DNA from: Daphnia pulex
Taxonomy: Eukaryota; Arthropoda; Branchiopoda; Diplostraca; Daphniidae
Length of the DNA: 64,000 nt
Assembly (NCBI RefSeq): GCF_021134715.1
Contig: NC_060018.1
Span: 11,115,501 to 11,179,500, forward strand
Reading direction: 5' to 3'
Positions 48,700-58,859 of the stretch are shown in pieces (within the stretch, counting starts at the first letter, position 1; each line of letters opens with the position of its first letter). Under the pieces are notes generated by a model. It searched no databases and was not told the origin of the DNA. It saw only the letters and a list, made by a program, of their open reading frames with translations. Both the position numbers and the translations under genes were made by a program.

Positions 48700-49790
48700 G
48701 CAAATGTACAACGTACCGAACAGTTCTCCACAGTTTTCTTATTTGAGACCGACTTAGTATGATGACGAGTATTGTCCGTTTGTTTGAGACGAACATGCGC
48801 AAATTGCTCCAGACTGTTGGAAAAAGAATTTACTTCATAGGCGATAGTATCCATCAAGGTAATCTTTGCGTATTTCCCATCGCGATATATGTATATGGTC
48901 TAAATTATTTTGTCGAATGAAATACGGAAAAAGAACACGAGTGAAGCTGTTTTTTTTTTGTTTTTTTTTCCAAATGAGTAGAGCTACACACTCCTGAGTC
49001 CTGAGCCAGCCACGTCAACCGCAGCCTACTATCTGTAAACTAAACAATGAATATAGGCCCACAGTGCTTGTTGCCAGGCCGTTTCTGTTTTCAAAAAAAA
49101 AGTAAAGGGGGGGGGGGGGCTAAGGTGAGGGCAAAGAAAGTGAAAGTTTTTCCTGGGGGGGAAAAGGCACGCTAGTAGGGGAACAATAAACGGCCATACT
49201 TCGTTGGATATATGAGACCTTGTGATAGTAAATCTCCCCATTTCAACGAGGAATAGAAACATTTTTTAAATTTTAGATAGAGAATAGAGAGAGAGATCAC
49301 TATACAGTGGGCGCCTACTGTATGTTTCTGTTCATGAAGATCATTTTAAGTCATTAACATCGGTAGAGACGGGCACCGTAATTAGATCATTTTGAAGGGA
49401 TATCTTGCATCCATTAGTCTCGGTAAAACCCAAAAAATAAGGTGTTGTTTTTATTAATCAAACGCCAATCTCGCAAGGTGATCAACAAGGAATCTGAGAG
49501 AGACACGGAGTTAGACAAATAAATAAATCACGAGTATTAATGTTCGAGTTATAAAATCTGCAGTGGTAATAGTGTTTTATAACGTAAATTCTAATCCGGA
49601 CGATATTTCAGATGTTTCAACTATAAATAATACAATAAGCTCTAAGTTTTATACTTCATTACATAATGTAAAACTGTTTCCGTCAGCTTGCTCGTGTATT
49701 TAATAAATTGCGTCGTGTATACTATGATTATAACCTAAACTCGAGTTTTTTTTTAAAGAATATTCCTCAGTTATAACTAATTGGATACCA
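48700..49790. other. Spacer downstream of the ionotropic receptor gene
   Basis: No gene seen. It contains a poly-G run at about 49109-49118 and AT-rich sequence, and probably the 3' UTR of the minus-strand receptor gene. Confidence 0.5.
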
Positions 49791-51759
49791 TTAACGAATT
49801 GGGTATAGCTTTTCCCGACAGAACTGAATAAAAGCCAATAAGTAGCCACCGAAAAGAATGAGGAATGGTAAGTAGAACTGCTCCAATATCATACGGCTGC
49901 TAAATGTCTTGCTCGACACGCCGTTACTGTTGTAATTCAACTGGCACAGTTTTTTGGGTGTCTTGTTATACCCGTTAAGTCCCACATCTATGAACCACAT
50001 GGCCCTGAATCAACGATATAGAACAGGAATTAATTATACACTTTAAATAAACACCTGTTTATGAGTAATAATAAAGCAATTAAATAGAAAGTATTACTCT
50101 CGATTAATTTCCTCAATGTACGGACTGGACTTTGGGACTGCAAAAAACATGGGCTTCCACGAAGTTCTTTCGTACGCCATAGCTAACTGGCATTTTTTCG
50201 CGTTGTATTTATCCAAATACGAATTACCAACTCTCCATGGCTGATGACGAAAATTGCGAAAAGTAAATAAAAAAAAAATAATACAATAATTCTGTTGTGG
50301 AAAATTTATGTTTACTATTATCGAAACGTAGTTGTCCTTCTGTACAACAGGATTAACCATTTCCGGAAAGGTGAATTTCCTGCAATCCGATGAGCATTTC
50401 TTGATTTTTTCGTAGATGACTTTCATATACTCGAGATTTGTTTCCTGCAACATGAAGAATTTTCTAAATAAGTAATTTATGACAAAGCTACCGTAGTTAA
50501 ACTGACCAGCAAGTCCATATCTTGGATGGATCCAGTTAGTATAGTCGCCTGGTAGGACGGGATGGCCGCCAAATCGTGAAATGAATTAACAACTGGTTTT
50601 TGGTATCTCACTGACATGTATGAAGTCAAAGTGGAATTGTATATGTTGACGAAGACAAAAGCCACGAAACACCAGACAGCAGCGAGAAGTTTCTGCTGTT
50701 TGAATTGGTTCGTTGGGAAGTTGCTACCTTCAACCAAAAAATATTTAGGCTAAGACAATTGAATTGTTATAATGGCAGACAATGCTGCACGGCCTGTCGA
50801 TTCAATATGAACATGTAACCTTGGGAAAGGATGGTACCATACAAGTACCACCCAATACTTGCAGCCTTATTTTCTCCAACTCTAATACCCAATCTTTTTG
50901 AAAAGTAAGCCAGAACAGTGGAAACTGCAACGACCACAACTCCGGAAATAATCCATCCGATCCATATCTAGACATTCGTAAATGTTAATTTTTGAAAGAT
51001 TAAAAATTTCGTAGAATTTATTACTCCTGTAGAGAAAACGTCGAATGCGCTAGTGAATGAAATTCTACCCTCGGGATATTTAATTAGAATGCCCGTATAG
51101 TCTCCTCCTACTCTACCGCAGAACTCTATAGCTTCGTACCGCTCCAGCGAAACGGCCACTGGGACTAAACCGAAATCAGCTTCCTGCGAAATGACAAAAG
51201 CGATAGCCACCAAGTAAGCTATGCAACATGAAAGATGGCTAAGTACGCCTTTGGTTAGAGCTCCGATTATTCCATTCCAGGATCCATTGATTTTGACTCC
51301 GTTGGTATTCTCAGCGGCAGGGAATATTTTATAACTGTAATAAACGTTTGAGTATCGATCGTTTTCGACAAATTTATCTCCCGAAAGAAATGTTATATAC
51401 TCACGTGAACTTTAATTTCTTAGCCAAGTAAAGAAATTGAAGGTACAGTTGATCTGAATACCCAATGATGTGGCCGGAGGAATTCCGTAAAATGGAAATC
51501 ACTGGTGGAAACTGAAATTACATCGAAACATTTTTGCTATGAGTCATACATCTTTACATCGCCTTATTATTATTTAATTTTGTCTTATTACGTGGCCGGT
51601 GACGATCCTGAGCTCCTTCCCTTGTAAACTGCTGCGAAATATCTTAGGCGGGATGTTGCCTTCTTCCGCTGGATTGAAACAATTAGTGATGACAAAAAAT
51701 CTGAAATACAAACATAGTAATAGTAAACGAAAGCGCAAGAACGTTTTCTTGGTGGTCAT
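49791..51759 (-). CDS. Divergent ionotropic receptor (IR family, variant iGluR)
   Basis: Nine minus-strand exons: 51759-51592, 51511-51405, 51334-51247, 51183-51025, 50967-50820, 50727-50507, 50444-50316, 50240-50098, 50004-49791. They make a 458-residue protein with every phase consistent and introns mostly of 63-110 bp. The N-terminus has a hydrophobic signal-like segment. There is a ligand-binding S1 half (LYLQFLYLAKKL, W.GIIGALTKGEADFG), M1 (IWIGWIISGVVVV), a pore-side segment (GWYLYGTILSQG), M3 (WCFVAFVFVNIYNSTLTSYM), an S2 half, and M4 (FYLPFLILFGGYLLAFIQF). IRs are ligand-gated channels, mainly chemosensory, on dendritic membranes. There is no long amino-terminal domain, as in most divergent IRs. 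The specific subtype is not assigned. Confidence 0.88.
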
Positions 51760-51810
51760 CCTTCGCGATGATATTCCGAGAATACTGGTCACTTTATTCG
51801 TACACCTCAC

Positions 51811-52404
51811 TTATATATAGTCTCAACACTGAGTTCCATTTCGTTGTATTCCGATTGTCATGACACTCGCTATATGCTGTAGTCTGTAGAGCTATTGACT
51901 GTAGCTCGTCATCACAAATTGTTTTTTCCATTAACTCAACAAACAGGTATGGGGCGCTATTGTGTTCATCGTCGTGCATGCTAACAGAGGTTATTGCTTT
52001 CCTCTCCATGTCGTCTCGAACAATTATGAATATAGATTGCTAATTTGAGTTAGTCAGGAAAAACGCGATTGGGTCTTGCTCTAGGTTTGCTGTGTTTATT
52101 TTCTCTCGCCAAACAATGTTTCTTTTGTTACTCGAAATGGTAGAAAGATAACGGTAAGCTCAAATTATTGGCACAATATAACCTTCAACCGCCGGCGGTT
52201 TCGTCTATCTACTGTTTATTTACTGATTCAGTTACACAAAGCGAATTCGATTATTTCAAAATTCAAATTCGAATCCAATTAAAATCGATTTAGCTGTCTG
52301 CTTTCAGCTTTTATTCCACTAGCCGATCGGCGATCGCCTTATATTTCATTAACGTAGTGGAAAGCTCAGCTCCGTGAGCGATGTTTATAAAATTTTAATT
52401 GTAC
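51811..52404. other. Spacer between the IR gene and tRNA-Arg
   Basis: Probably holds the promoter of the minus-strand receptor gene. A minus-strand open frame of about 70 codons at 51794-52009 (VELMEKTICDDELQSIA) could be part of an upstream exon of the receptor, but I cannot link it. Confidence 0.4.
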
Positions 52405-52477
52405 TACCTCTGGCGAGACTCGAACTCGCAATCCCCGGCTTAGGAGGCCGGTGCCTTATCCATTAGGCCACAGAGGC
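52405..52477 (-). tRNA. tRNA-Arg(CCT), second copy
   Basis: The reverse complement is identical over 73 bases to the gene at 48083-48155, with all stems intact. It lies 4.3 kb away in the opposite direction, with the receptor gene in between. Confidence 0.93.
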
Positions 52478-53162
52478 TTGTTCAGGATTGTTCACCTAGT
52501 AAACTAATCAAGAATGCACCAAATAAATAATGTAAAGTATATAAAACTATCAAGTGTTAACTCCAAGAAATTTTGAAGATTACGACCGTAAAAAAAAATT
52601 TCATTGAAAAAGAAAATTTGTTTGAAAAGTGCGCTGTCACTATCGGTGACGCATATTCCGTGTCACTGGGGCTATACTGGATCATGCCAGCTTTGTAATT
52701 CTCTTTCCACAGGGAAATTTTCGACACAAAAGAAGATTGACGCAGTTACGAGGAAACGTCAGTCGAATAAGAAACAGCCAAGCTTGGAGGAATACAACTC
52801 CGTGTGCAACACAGGTACAAATTTGTGATTGAAATCGATTGAAATAGGCTCGACAGGATGTAAGAAGAAATTCTGGTACCGCATCCCAAACTCTACCGGG
52901 AAATCAAAATGACCTTAAACAGTTATTGTCTGGCTTAAGTTTATGGACGCAATTGTAATACGGCTTTGTCCAATCGTATTGCAGGTAATACGCAGGTAAA
53001 TGAGATATAGCATTATTTTATTAAACACAAATATGAAATATAATAATTTTACTTCGAATTTCTACTCAAAAAGGACATATAAGCGGATAGCATTAAATAA
53101 TCCATAGCACATCACGCATCACAATTTAGAAAAATCTTAAAGCTGAGCTGCTAAATCTGAGC
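52478..53162. other. Spacer
   Basis: No supported gene. A plus-strand stretch at about 52713-52810 (QKKIDAVTRKRQSNKKQPSLEEY), ending at a GT donor-like site, looks slightly coding but has no partner exon. Confidence 0.4.
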
Positions 53163-53168
53163 TTTATT
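53163..53168 (-). promoter_or_regulatory. Candidate polyadenylation signal of the PLD-like gene
   Basis: AATAAA on the minus strand, about 27 bases after the stop codon of the phospholipase D-like gene. Confidence 0.6.
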
Positions 53169-53194
53169 TTTACAGGTCCTAAATAGCAGATGAA

Positions 53195-54325
53195 TTAAAA
53201 ATATCCACTACAGTCACCACCACCCAACAAACAAGCCTCTTTGGAAACATCCGGTAATCGACAGAGACGGTCGTTCGTGTCGGAACATTCGGTTGTCTGG
53301 CCGCTGCAAGTCCAAAAACCTTTATACGTGCACCGACAAGCGTGATCGGGTGGGGCTGACTTTGTGACGGCGCAACCTCCCCCTGAAATCCGATAGAAAT
53401 AAGTGCAGTCGCATTCGAAAAACGAATTTAATGCCAACAGCGAAGGGTCAAAGGATTTGGGCGTGAAAGCCAATCCGGGCGGAGGAATATTATCACGGCC
53501 GATCACTTCAACAGCCGCTCTGGGTCTGTTGGTCAAAATGAAATTAACACCAGCATTCACGTAACTTTTCATGGAAGACTTTTTATCAATGGTCCAAATT
53601 CCGATCGAAACGTAAGCCTTCGTGTCGAGACTGTACTGGATGGCTTTGTAGAAAGTGTTGGGCAAGCAAGACGTTATCCCGGTGGTGTACACGACGTTGT
53701 TGGTGCTCAATTGAAGAGAATTATCCCAGACTTTTTCCGCGTTATCTCCTTCGCTGTCGATTGTGTAGAAATAGCGATCGACGTATTCGGAATGTTGTGC
53801 TTCCTGTAAAGCCCCGCGCAGGTAATCAACTCGTGAAACGGTCGAGCAACCCAGAAGAATTTGACCGCGATAACCCCGTGAAATGACATTCTCGTTAATC
53901 ATCCGCACTACGTTGGCTCCAGCTTGGGCGTAATTTCGGATGGATTTTTCCAGTTTGGCGTCGATGTAGATGAGTGCCAGATGAGAGGATGTTATCTCGG
54001 AGCTGCCCAGGAAGTCCGTCATTTCTGCGACACTGGTGGAGCCGGAACAGCCCTCGCCTAGTGATCTGCATCCGTGATCTTGAATCGATAAAAACTGAAG
54101 CAAACAAGTGCAGTCACAATGAGCCCCGTGGTGGAACTGGACGGGACGAGTGCCGTCAAACTTCAGATCCATTTCGATTCCGTTGGCGCCTTGTTCCAGA
54201 GCCCAGCGAATAGCGTTCGGTGTGTTGGTCATGTGAGCGATGACGGTAATCTGGGGCGATGCGCTAACGACACAGATGATTGCACAATAAATGATAGTAG
54301 ACACCACAATTACCGAGAGCTTCAT
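53195..54325 (-). CDS. Secreted phospholipase D / sphingomyelinase D-like protein (SicTox-type GDPD fold)
   Basis: One uninterrupted 376-codon frame. The ATG at 54325 was chosen because it opens a clear signal peptide (MKLSVIVVSTIIYC to about residue 22); the frame extends upstream only through non-ATG codons. Catalytic features of the family are visible: first His in VIAHM (residue 31), metal ligands in GIEMDLKFD (Glu51, Asp53), second His in HHGAHCDC (residue 66) followed by the disulfide-loop Cys residues, a further Asp in ALIYIDAKL, then TGITSCLP, the WTIDK block and GVNFILTNRP. Such enzymes cleave the head group of sphingomyelin and related phospholipids; arachnid members are venom enzymes, but relatives occur in many arthropods without venom. 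A Cys-rich tail of about 75 residues follows the barrel. The role here is unknown (digestion, defence or secretion are possible). All key residues are present. Confidence 0.88.
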   Translation of the reverse strand: MKLSVIVVSTIIYCAIICVVSASPQITVIAHMTNTPNAIRWALEQGANGIEMDLKFDGTRPVQFHHGAHCDCTCLLQFLSIQDHGCRSLGEGCSGSTSVAEMTDFLGSSEITSSHLALIYIDAKLEKSIRNYAQAGANVVRMINENVISRGYRGQILLGCSTVSRVDYLRGALQEAQHSEYVDRYFYTIDSEGDNAEKVWDNSLQLSTNNVVYTTGITSCLPNTFYKAIQYSLDTKAYVSIGIWTIDKKSSMKSYVNAGVNFILTNRPRAAVEVIGRDNIPPPGLAFTPKSFDPSLLALNSFFECDCTYFYRISGGGCAVTKSAPPDHACRCTYKGFWTCSGQTTECSDTNDRLCRLPDVSKEACLLGGGDCSGYF

Positions 54326-54823
54326 TTTACTGGAAATTTTGAGCGAAACAAAACAACACGTTTCTATAACACTATTGGATTGAAGATTCAAATTTCTTGG
54401 TGGATTTTAAGTTCTGTTATGGTAAATTGGAGAGAGACCAAGACTGGCACGTCAGTTCAGATAAGTGACTAAAAGACAAGTTTCGCATAAACAACTTTTA
54501 AACATCGAGGCCGCTGCAGGTCCCACTCTGTCCTCTCACCTTTCTTGATGATGACCTTCCCCAGCTGGCCAGCTGCTCTGTATGGTTGACAGTAGCCACA
54601 TCCCTCTTGATTGTTCTTTCCCCTTTATATTATCAATCCCCAAGGAAATACCTTCTCTTACACCCCCCCCCCCCCTTTGCTACTTTTCGAGTTGCGAGGG
54701 TTAATCAAGTGGTATAGGATTTCACTTACCAAAAGAAAAGGCGGGAGTTTAAATGGGTTTTAAAAAAGATGTATTTAAAAAAAAATTGAACGCCTGTATT
54801 ATTCCAATGTTATAGCTAGGATA

Positions 54824-56230
54824 TTATTTTTCGCAAAGATCATTTAGAAGAAGTTGAGTGGCTTGCGATAAGGCTGAATAACCTGGGTGTGTGAAATCGT
54901 TGCAGTTAATATACGAATAATCTGGCTCTGAGTCGATATACATCCCATATTGCAAGCGCTCTCGAAAAAGACCGCAACCACGGATGTATTCCTCAACTAA
55001 TGGATTACTTGAATCCCATATGATTCGCATATCTGGGTAACTCCTAAAAATAATCAATTTCAAGACGAATTTATACTTTTATATGCGTTTGGTCCTGCGA
55101 TAAATTATATTACTCACTGCAGTTTAGACCGAACGGCTTCGTTGTACTGATGGATCTTATCCGAAAATATGTCCGTGTTCATAGCGCCAGTGCTTCCAAA
55201 CTTTTCCACGACTGGGTATTGATTAAGCCAAATTACTTTGCTGACATTTGCCAACTGGCTGAGGAATGGAGCGAGTCGCTGTAATTGTTTTTGGTAAAAT
55301 TTGAAATCGGCGCCTTGGGATTGCAGCATGTGCCACACAGAAACACCTTTTGATGAGAAATTTACAATATTATTTTTTAAAATTACTTTAATATTGTTTG
55401 CTTTAATCGAATGATCAGTGATTATTACTTTGATTCAGTTATAGAATTCACTACTAAATACTAAAATATCACCTAAAATAGTCAAGTTTGGTCGATCAGT
55501 TTCACTGTCAGTTGCCCACTGGCGTATCGTATCGATGACCGTGTCATTAATAAGAGGTCGCCATTGAAAGGATAATCGCAGTCTCAGTATTTCACTTGTA
55601 ACTTCCATATTACCGTGGTAACCAAAAAATGGAAGTGGTCTCGGTACTGATTTATGATCGTAGTCTGGAATCAACTAATAATTAAATAATAAAACCATTT
55701 TTAATAACCAAGCATTAGCATTTCACCGCTTTTTTTATTTGTCCAAGACTTGTTTCACGAGAAAATATTATTGCATACTGTATTACCTTGATGAAGTTGA
55801 AAAATTGTTGTCGTATTCTAGAATCGCCTATAAATGCAAAATGCAAATTCTTTTGGGGTCTTTTGAATAAATTCTGATTATTAGATGAATTCCGGGCTGA
55901 GTAATGTCGCTCATAAAGCGAATCAATACAGCCAACAACTTGTTTAAAAGTATAACGAGTAAGCCGACACGATCCCAATTTGGAAATCATCATTCGACTG
56001 TTATCGTACGATCCATCAGCTTGTTTGGCAAAGTGGTATTCCCGATTGTCCAGTAAATTCCCAGAGCACAGCGGAGACTCTTTGCCTGACTTCTGAAAAT
56101 GACGGTTTTGGCTACAAAGGATCACAATAATCACGGCCGATATCAATGAGAATACACCCAGCAGCAACACACTCCATTTTGGTGTGGTATTGAAACGCAT
56201 CCGACTGAAGAAGCCCAGCAAACTGGGCAT
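54824..56230 (-). CDS. Membrane-anchored SGNH/PC-esterase-like protein related to the CASD1 lumenal domain
   Basis: Four minus-strand exons: 56230-55787, 55674-55473, 55346-55118, 55043-54824. They give 364 residues. The start is the first ATG, and the upstream codons in the same frame begin with GTG. A short cytoplasmic N-terminus is followed by one hydrophobic anchor (WSVLLLGVFSLISAVIIVIL). The block FAFIGDSRIRQQFFNF (nucleophile Ser in GDSR) and the C-terminal DFTHPGYSALSQ (catalytic Asp...His) match the SGNH fold of PC-esterase/CASD1 proteins, which in vertebrates add 9-O-acetyl groups to sialic acid in the Golgi. The multi-pass acyltransferase half of CASD1 is absent, so this is a stand-alone type II protein. 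The substrate is not known; a glycan O-acyl esterase or acetyltransferase is the best guess. Confidence 0.8.
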
Positions 56231-57857
56231 ATTAAAATAGTATATGTGGTTCTGAGTAATTAAACTTATCACGGTTGTCTTCTAGATTCCTTTTCACTGA
56301 TTTTGGAATACATGATGCGCAGTTTTAATTTTCTTTGCCGATTTATTACATCAAAAATACCCGGCGGATAGCCGATTGGCCTGCTGAAAGATGAACATTA
56401 ACTGTTGATTTTAAAGTGGCACATAATTGGGGATCACGCTTGTATTATTCACACTCGATTTCACATATTTAGTACAAATCCTGAGTTCTGTGGCCACCCT
56501 CTCTACTAGATACGGTGACTTGTGTATTCGGCAGCTTCTACGCAACTGCAGCAGGATCTCTTTCTCTCGGAAGTTTCGATGGCCTTGGATAATTTATTTA
56601 TGGTGTTTTACATCCAACTCTTTTGAAAAAGATATTCTGGACCCTTTTTGGGTGGGTAATAAAATCCAAACGTGAGAATACTGTTTGACATCCATCGACA
56701 AGCAAAAATAAAAACGGCCCAAAATATGTAAGAGGATTGAGGAACCTAAATCTACTATCTTCGGTTTAAAACGTCGTGATGTGTTTGCGCTGAATTTTCA
56801 TGTATCCTAGGACGAATAGGGAAGCTATATAGGACTCTAGCTTTCTTCAGCACTTTTATAACCGTCTATTCCACGTTCGACTTTCAAGGGCAGCGAATTG
56901 TTTATAACTTTTACCTAGCAGGCAATTTGGTCATGATGGCCAACTATTATGCTAGCTTTCCGCCGCTTTCCGCTTTTTAAAAAATGTGTTTGTCACCGTA
57001 ATAAACTTTCCAAACCAGTGGAATTATTAAATTTAAAAAATGTATCAGTGAATCACTATACTTGGTTAGATACGCACCATCAGAAAACTGATCAGAAAAC
57101 TGATGAAAATTTGCTGACATTCAAGTCTCCGTTTCTTTCTGTACTAGACATTTGCACGGTACAGCAGCAGCGCTAATTTCCTGTAAGAAAGAAGAGACCT
57201 TCAATATACGTACCTGTGAGACGACGTCTGGATGAGTGGATGTTGCGGATGTGCCTAAAAGAAAATTAATAGAGGTTTTCTGGGTTTCCTGTTTCCGTGA
57301 TTTTCACTTTTCCTCCGCATTACATGGGATTATAATAGCTGCCAATTATTGGTATGGTGATTCTGACGGGCTTGCTTAAGTTTCACTCTGGGACATAGTA
57401 CTGAAGTTTGGAATCCTATAAGAAATTTCGAAAATAGTTTCAATAAACTTCCATGCTTAAATACTTCAATAACAATATATACCTGTAACTATTTGAAACT
57501 GGAGAAAAGCGTATCTTCGTCCGAATCTTCATCATCGATAGCCAAAATTGTTTCTTTGAGGCCTGGGATAAGATATAACTGCTGGATTACAGAGTTCATA
57601 AAACAAGTCACGCCTGCATTTTTTTAATTCCACGAAATAACAGGCCGCTCAACTTTCCACTGCTGGTACAAACTACATTCAAATTACAAAACAAAATTAA
57701 TTTAAATTCAGCATGCGGATTTTTTTTTCTTTTCAGACATAGAAGACAGAGACATTTATCAAGTGAGATTTACCTTTAAGGCTTTAACATAGGGAAAAGG
57801 AAAAAAAAACTGCAAGCTATTTTGTTCCTCGCACCTCTAGACGAGTAACTCTAGAGC
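56231..57857. other. Spacer
   Basis: No supported gene in 1.6 kb. Small open frames here have no recognisable features and an AT-rich, non-coding look. Confidence 0.5.
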
Positions 57858-58163
57858 TTAACAAGCGATGAGAACATCTTTGCTGCAGATTTTTTTGTTT
57901 GAAGCGCAAATCCCAAAGTACAGACCGGCAGTATCGGTATCGCCACAACTGCTACTGCTACTTGTGCTACCAGTACTACTCTTGACGACTTCGTCTGCCG
58001 GGATTAAGTAGAGCTGATGCGACGCTGATATCGCTGCCGGTGCCAGTGCCACTATCAATCGACTGACCACCACCGTTTGACGAATAGGTGAAATTTTCGT
58101 CGGCGTCATTTTCGTTGGCGTTAACTGCAACTTGGAAGGAGTCATTTGGGTTTTCATCGCCAT
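57858..58163 (-). CDS. Small hypothetical protein, 101 aa
   Basis: An ATG-started minus-strand frame in a favourable context (TCAAGCATGG) with mixed codon use unlike the AT-rich flanks. The N-terminus holds a repeated MTP.K motif and a hydrophobic stretch (VVVSRLIVALAPAAISA) that could act as a signal anchor. A Ser/Thr-rich segment and four Cys residues lie toward the C-terminus (CGDTDTAGLYFGICASNKKIC). I do not recognise it. It could be a complete small secreted protein or one exon of a larger gene. Confidence 0.35.
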   Translation of the reverse strand: MAMKTQMTPSKLQLTPTKMTPTKISPIRQTVVVSRLIVALAPAAISASHQLYLIPADEVVKSSTGSTSSSSSCGDTDTAGLYFGICASNKKICSKDVLIAC

Positions 58164-58859
58164 GCTTGAAGCTTCATCAACTTAGTATAAGGTAAATTTA
58201 GTTCATTAGGTGTACGATACGATCACAGAATCACACCTGATAAATAACTGCTTCGTATTTCCTTTCGACTTTCAAAGTTTCGTTATAAACTTACACTATA
58301 CCATCTGCCAGATAGAAATTAATAAATTTGAACGTTACTGACGCACGCAACGATTATACTCGATACATAGCATTTTTTTTATTGCAATTCTGTTACCGCA
58401 GGTAGGAGATGAAAGTGGCAAAAAATCCGACATTTGCAGTACATGAATCAATAATACTCGAATCTGAATGCAATCGAGTGCTGAGTTCAATTCTATTCTT
58501 CTAATACCAAGTTTGCCCGTTGGCGCTTTCAGCTTCACGAATTAGTATCATACCTGAAAATTCAAGAAAATGCACTCTGCAAATCAAAAGTAACTTATTA
58601 TATGACCATTCCTTACGTCTTTTATTTTCCAAGTATAACATGACAGACAGGCGAATCGAGGGATGCACAAAAGGGGGGAAAATGACAAGTGCGTCCACCA
58701 TCAGGACAATACAGAAAAAAAAAGACGCGATTAATAACAAAAGCAGCACGACGCTAATGAGAAGACAAACAGAATGAAGATTCCAAGAAATTAAAGAAAC
58801 TCTTCTATAAACAAAATGTACATGACGCAGTTTAGGACAAGGTTATCTCCTCACAGTGA
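58164..58859. other. Spacer and probable Duox 3' UTR
   Basis: AT-rich sequence between the small ORF and Duox. The part next to 58860 is expected to be the 3' UTR of the minus-strand Duox gene. No canonical AATAAA lies close to the stop codon, so the polyadenylation site is not placed. Confidence 0.45.

Noticed and set aside
51760-51810. Upstream extension of the ionotropic receptor first exon
   Set aside because: It starts with GTG. The first ATG is at 51759 and is followed by a signal-like helix.
54326-54391. Upstream extension of the phospholipase D-like frame
   Set aside because: It begins at a non-ATG codon, and the ATG at 54325 directly precedes a signal peptide.
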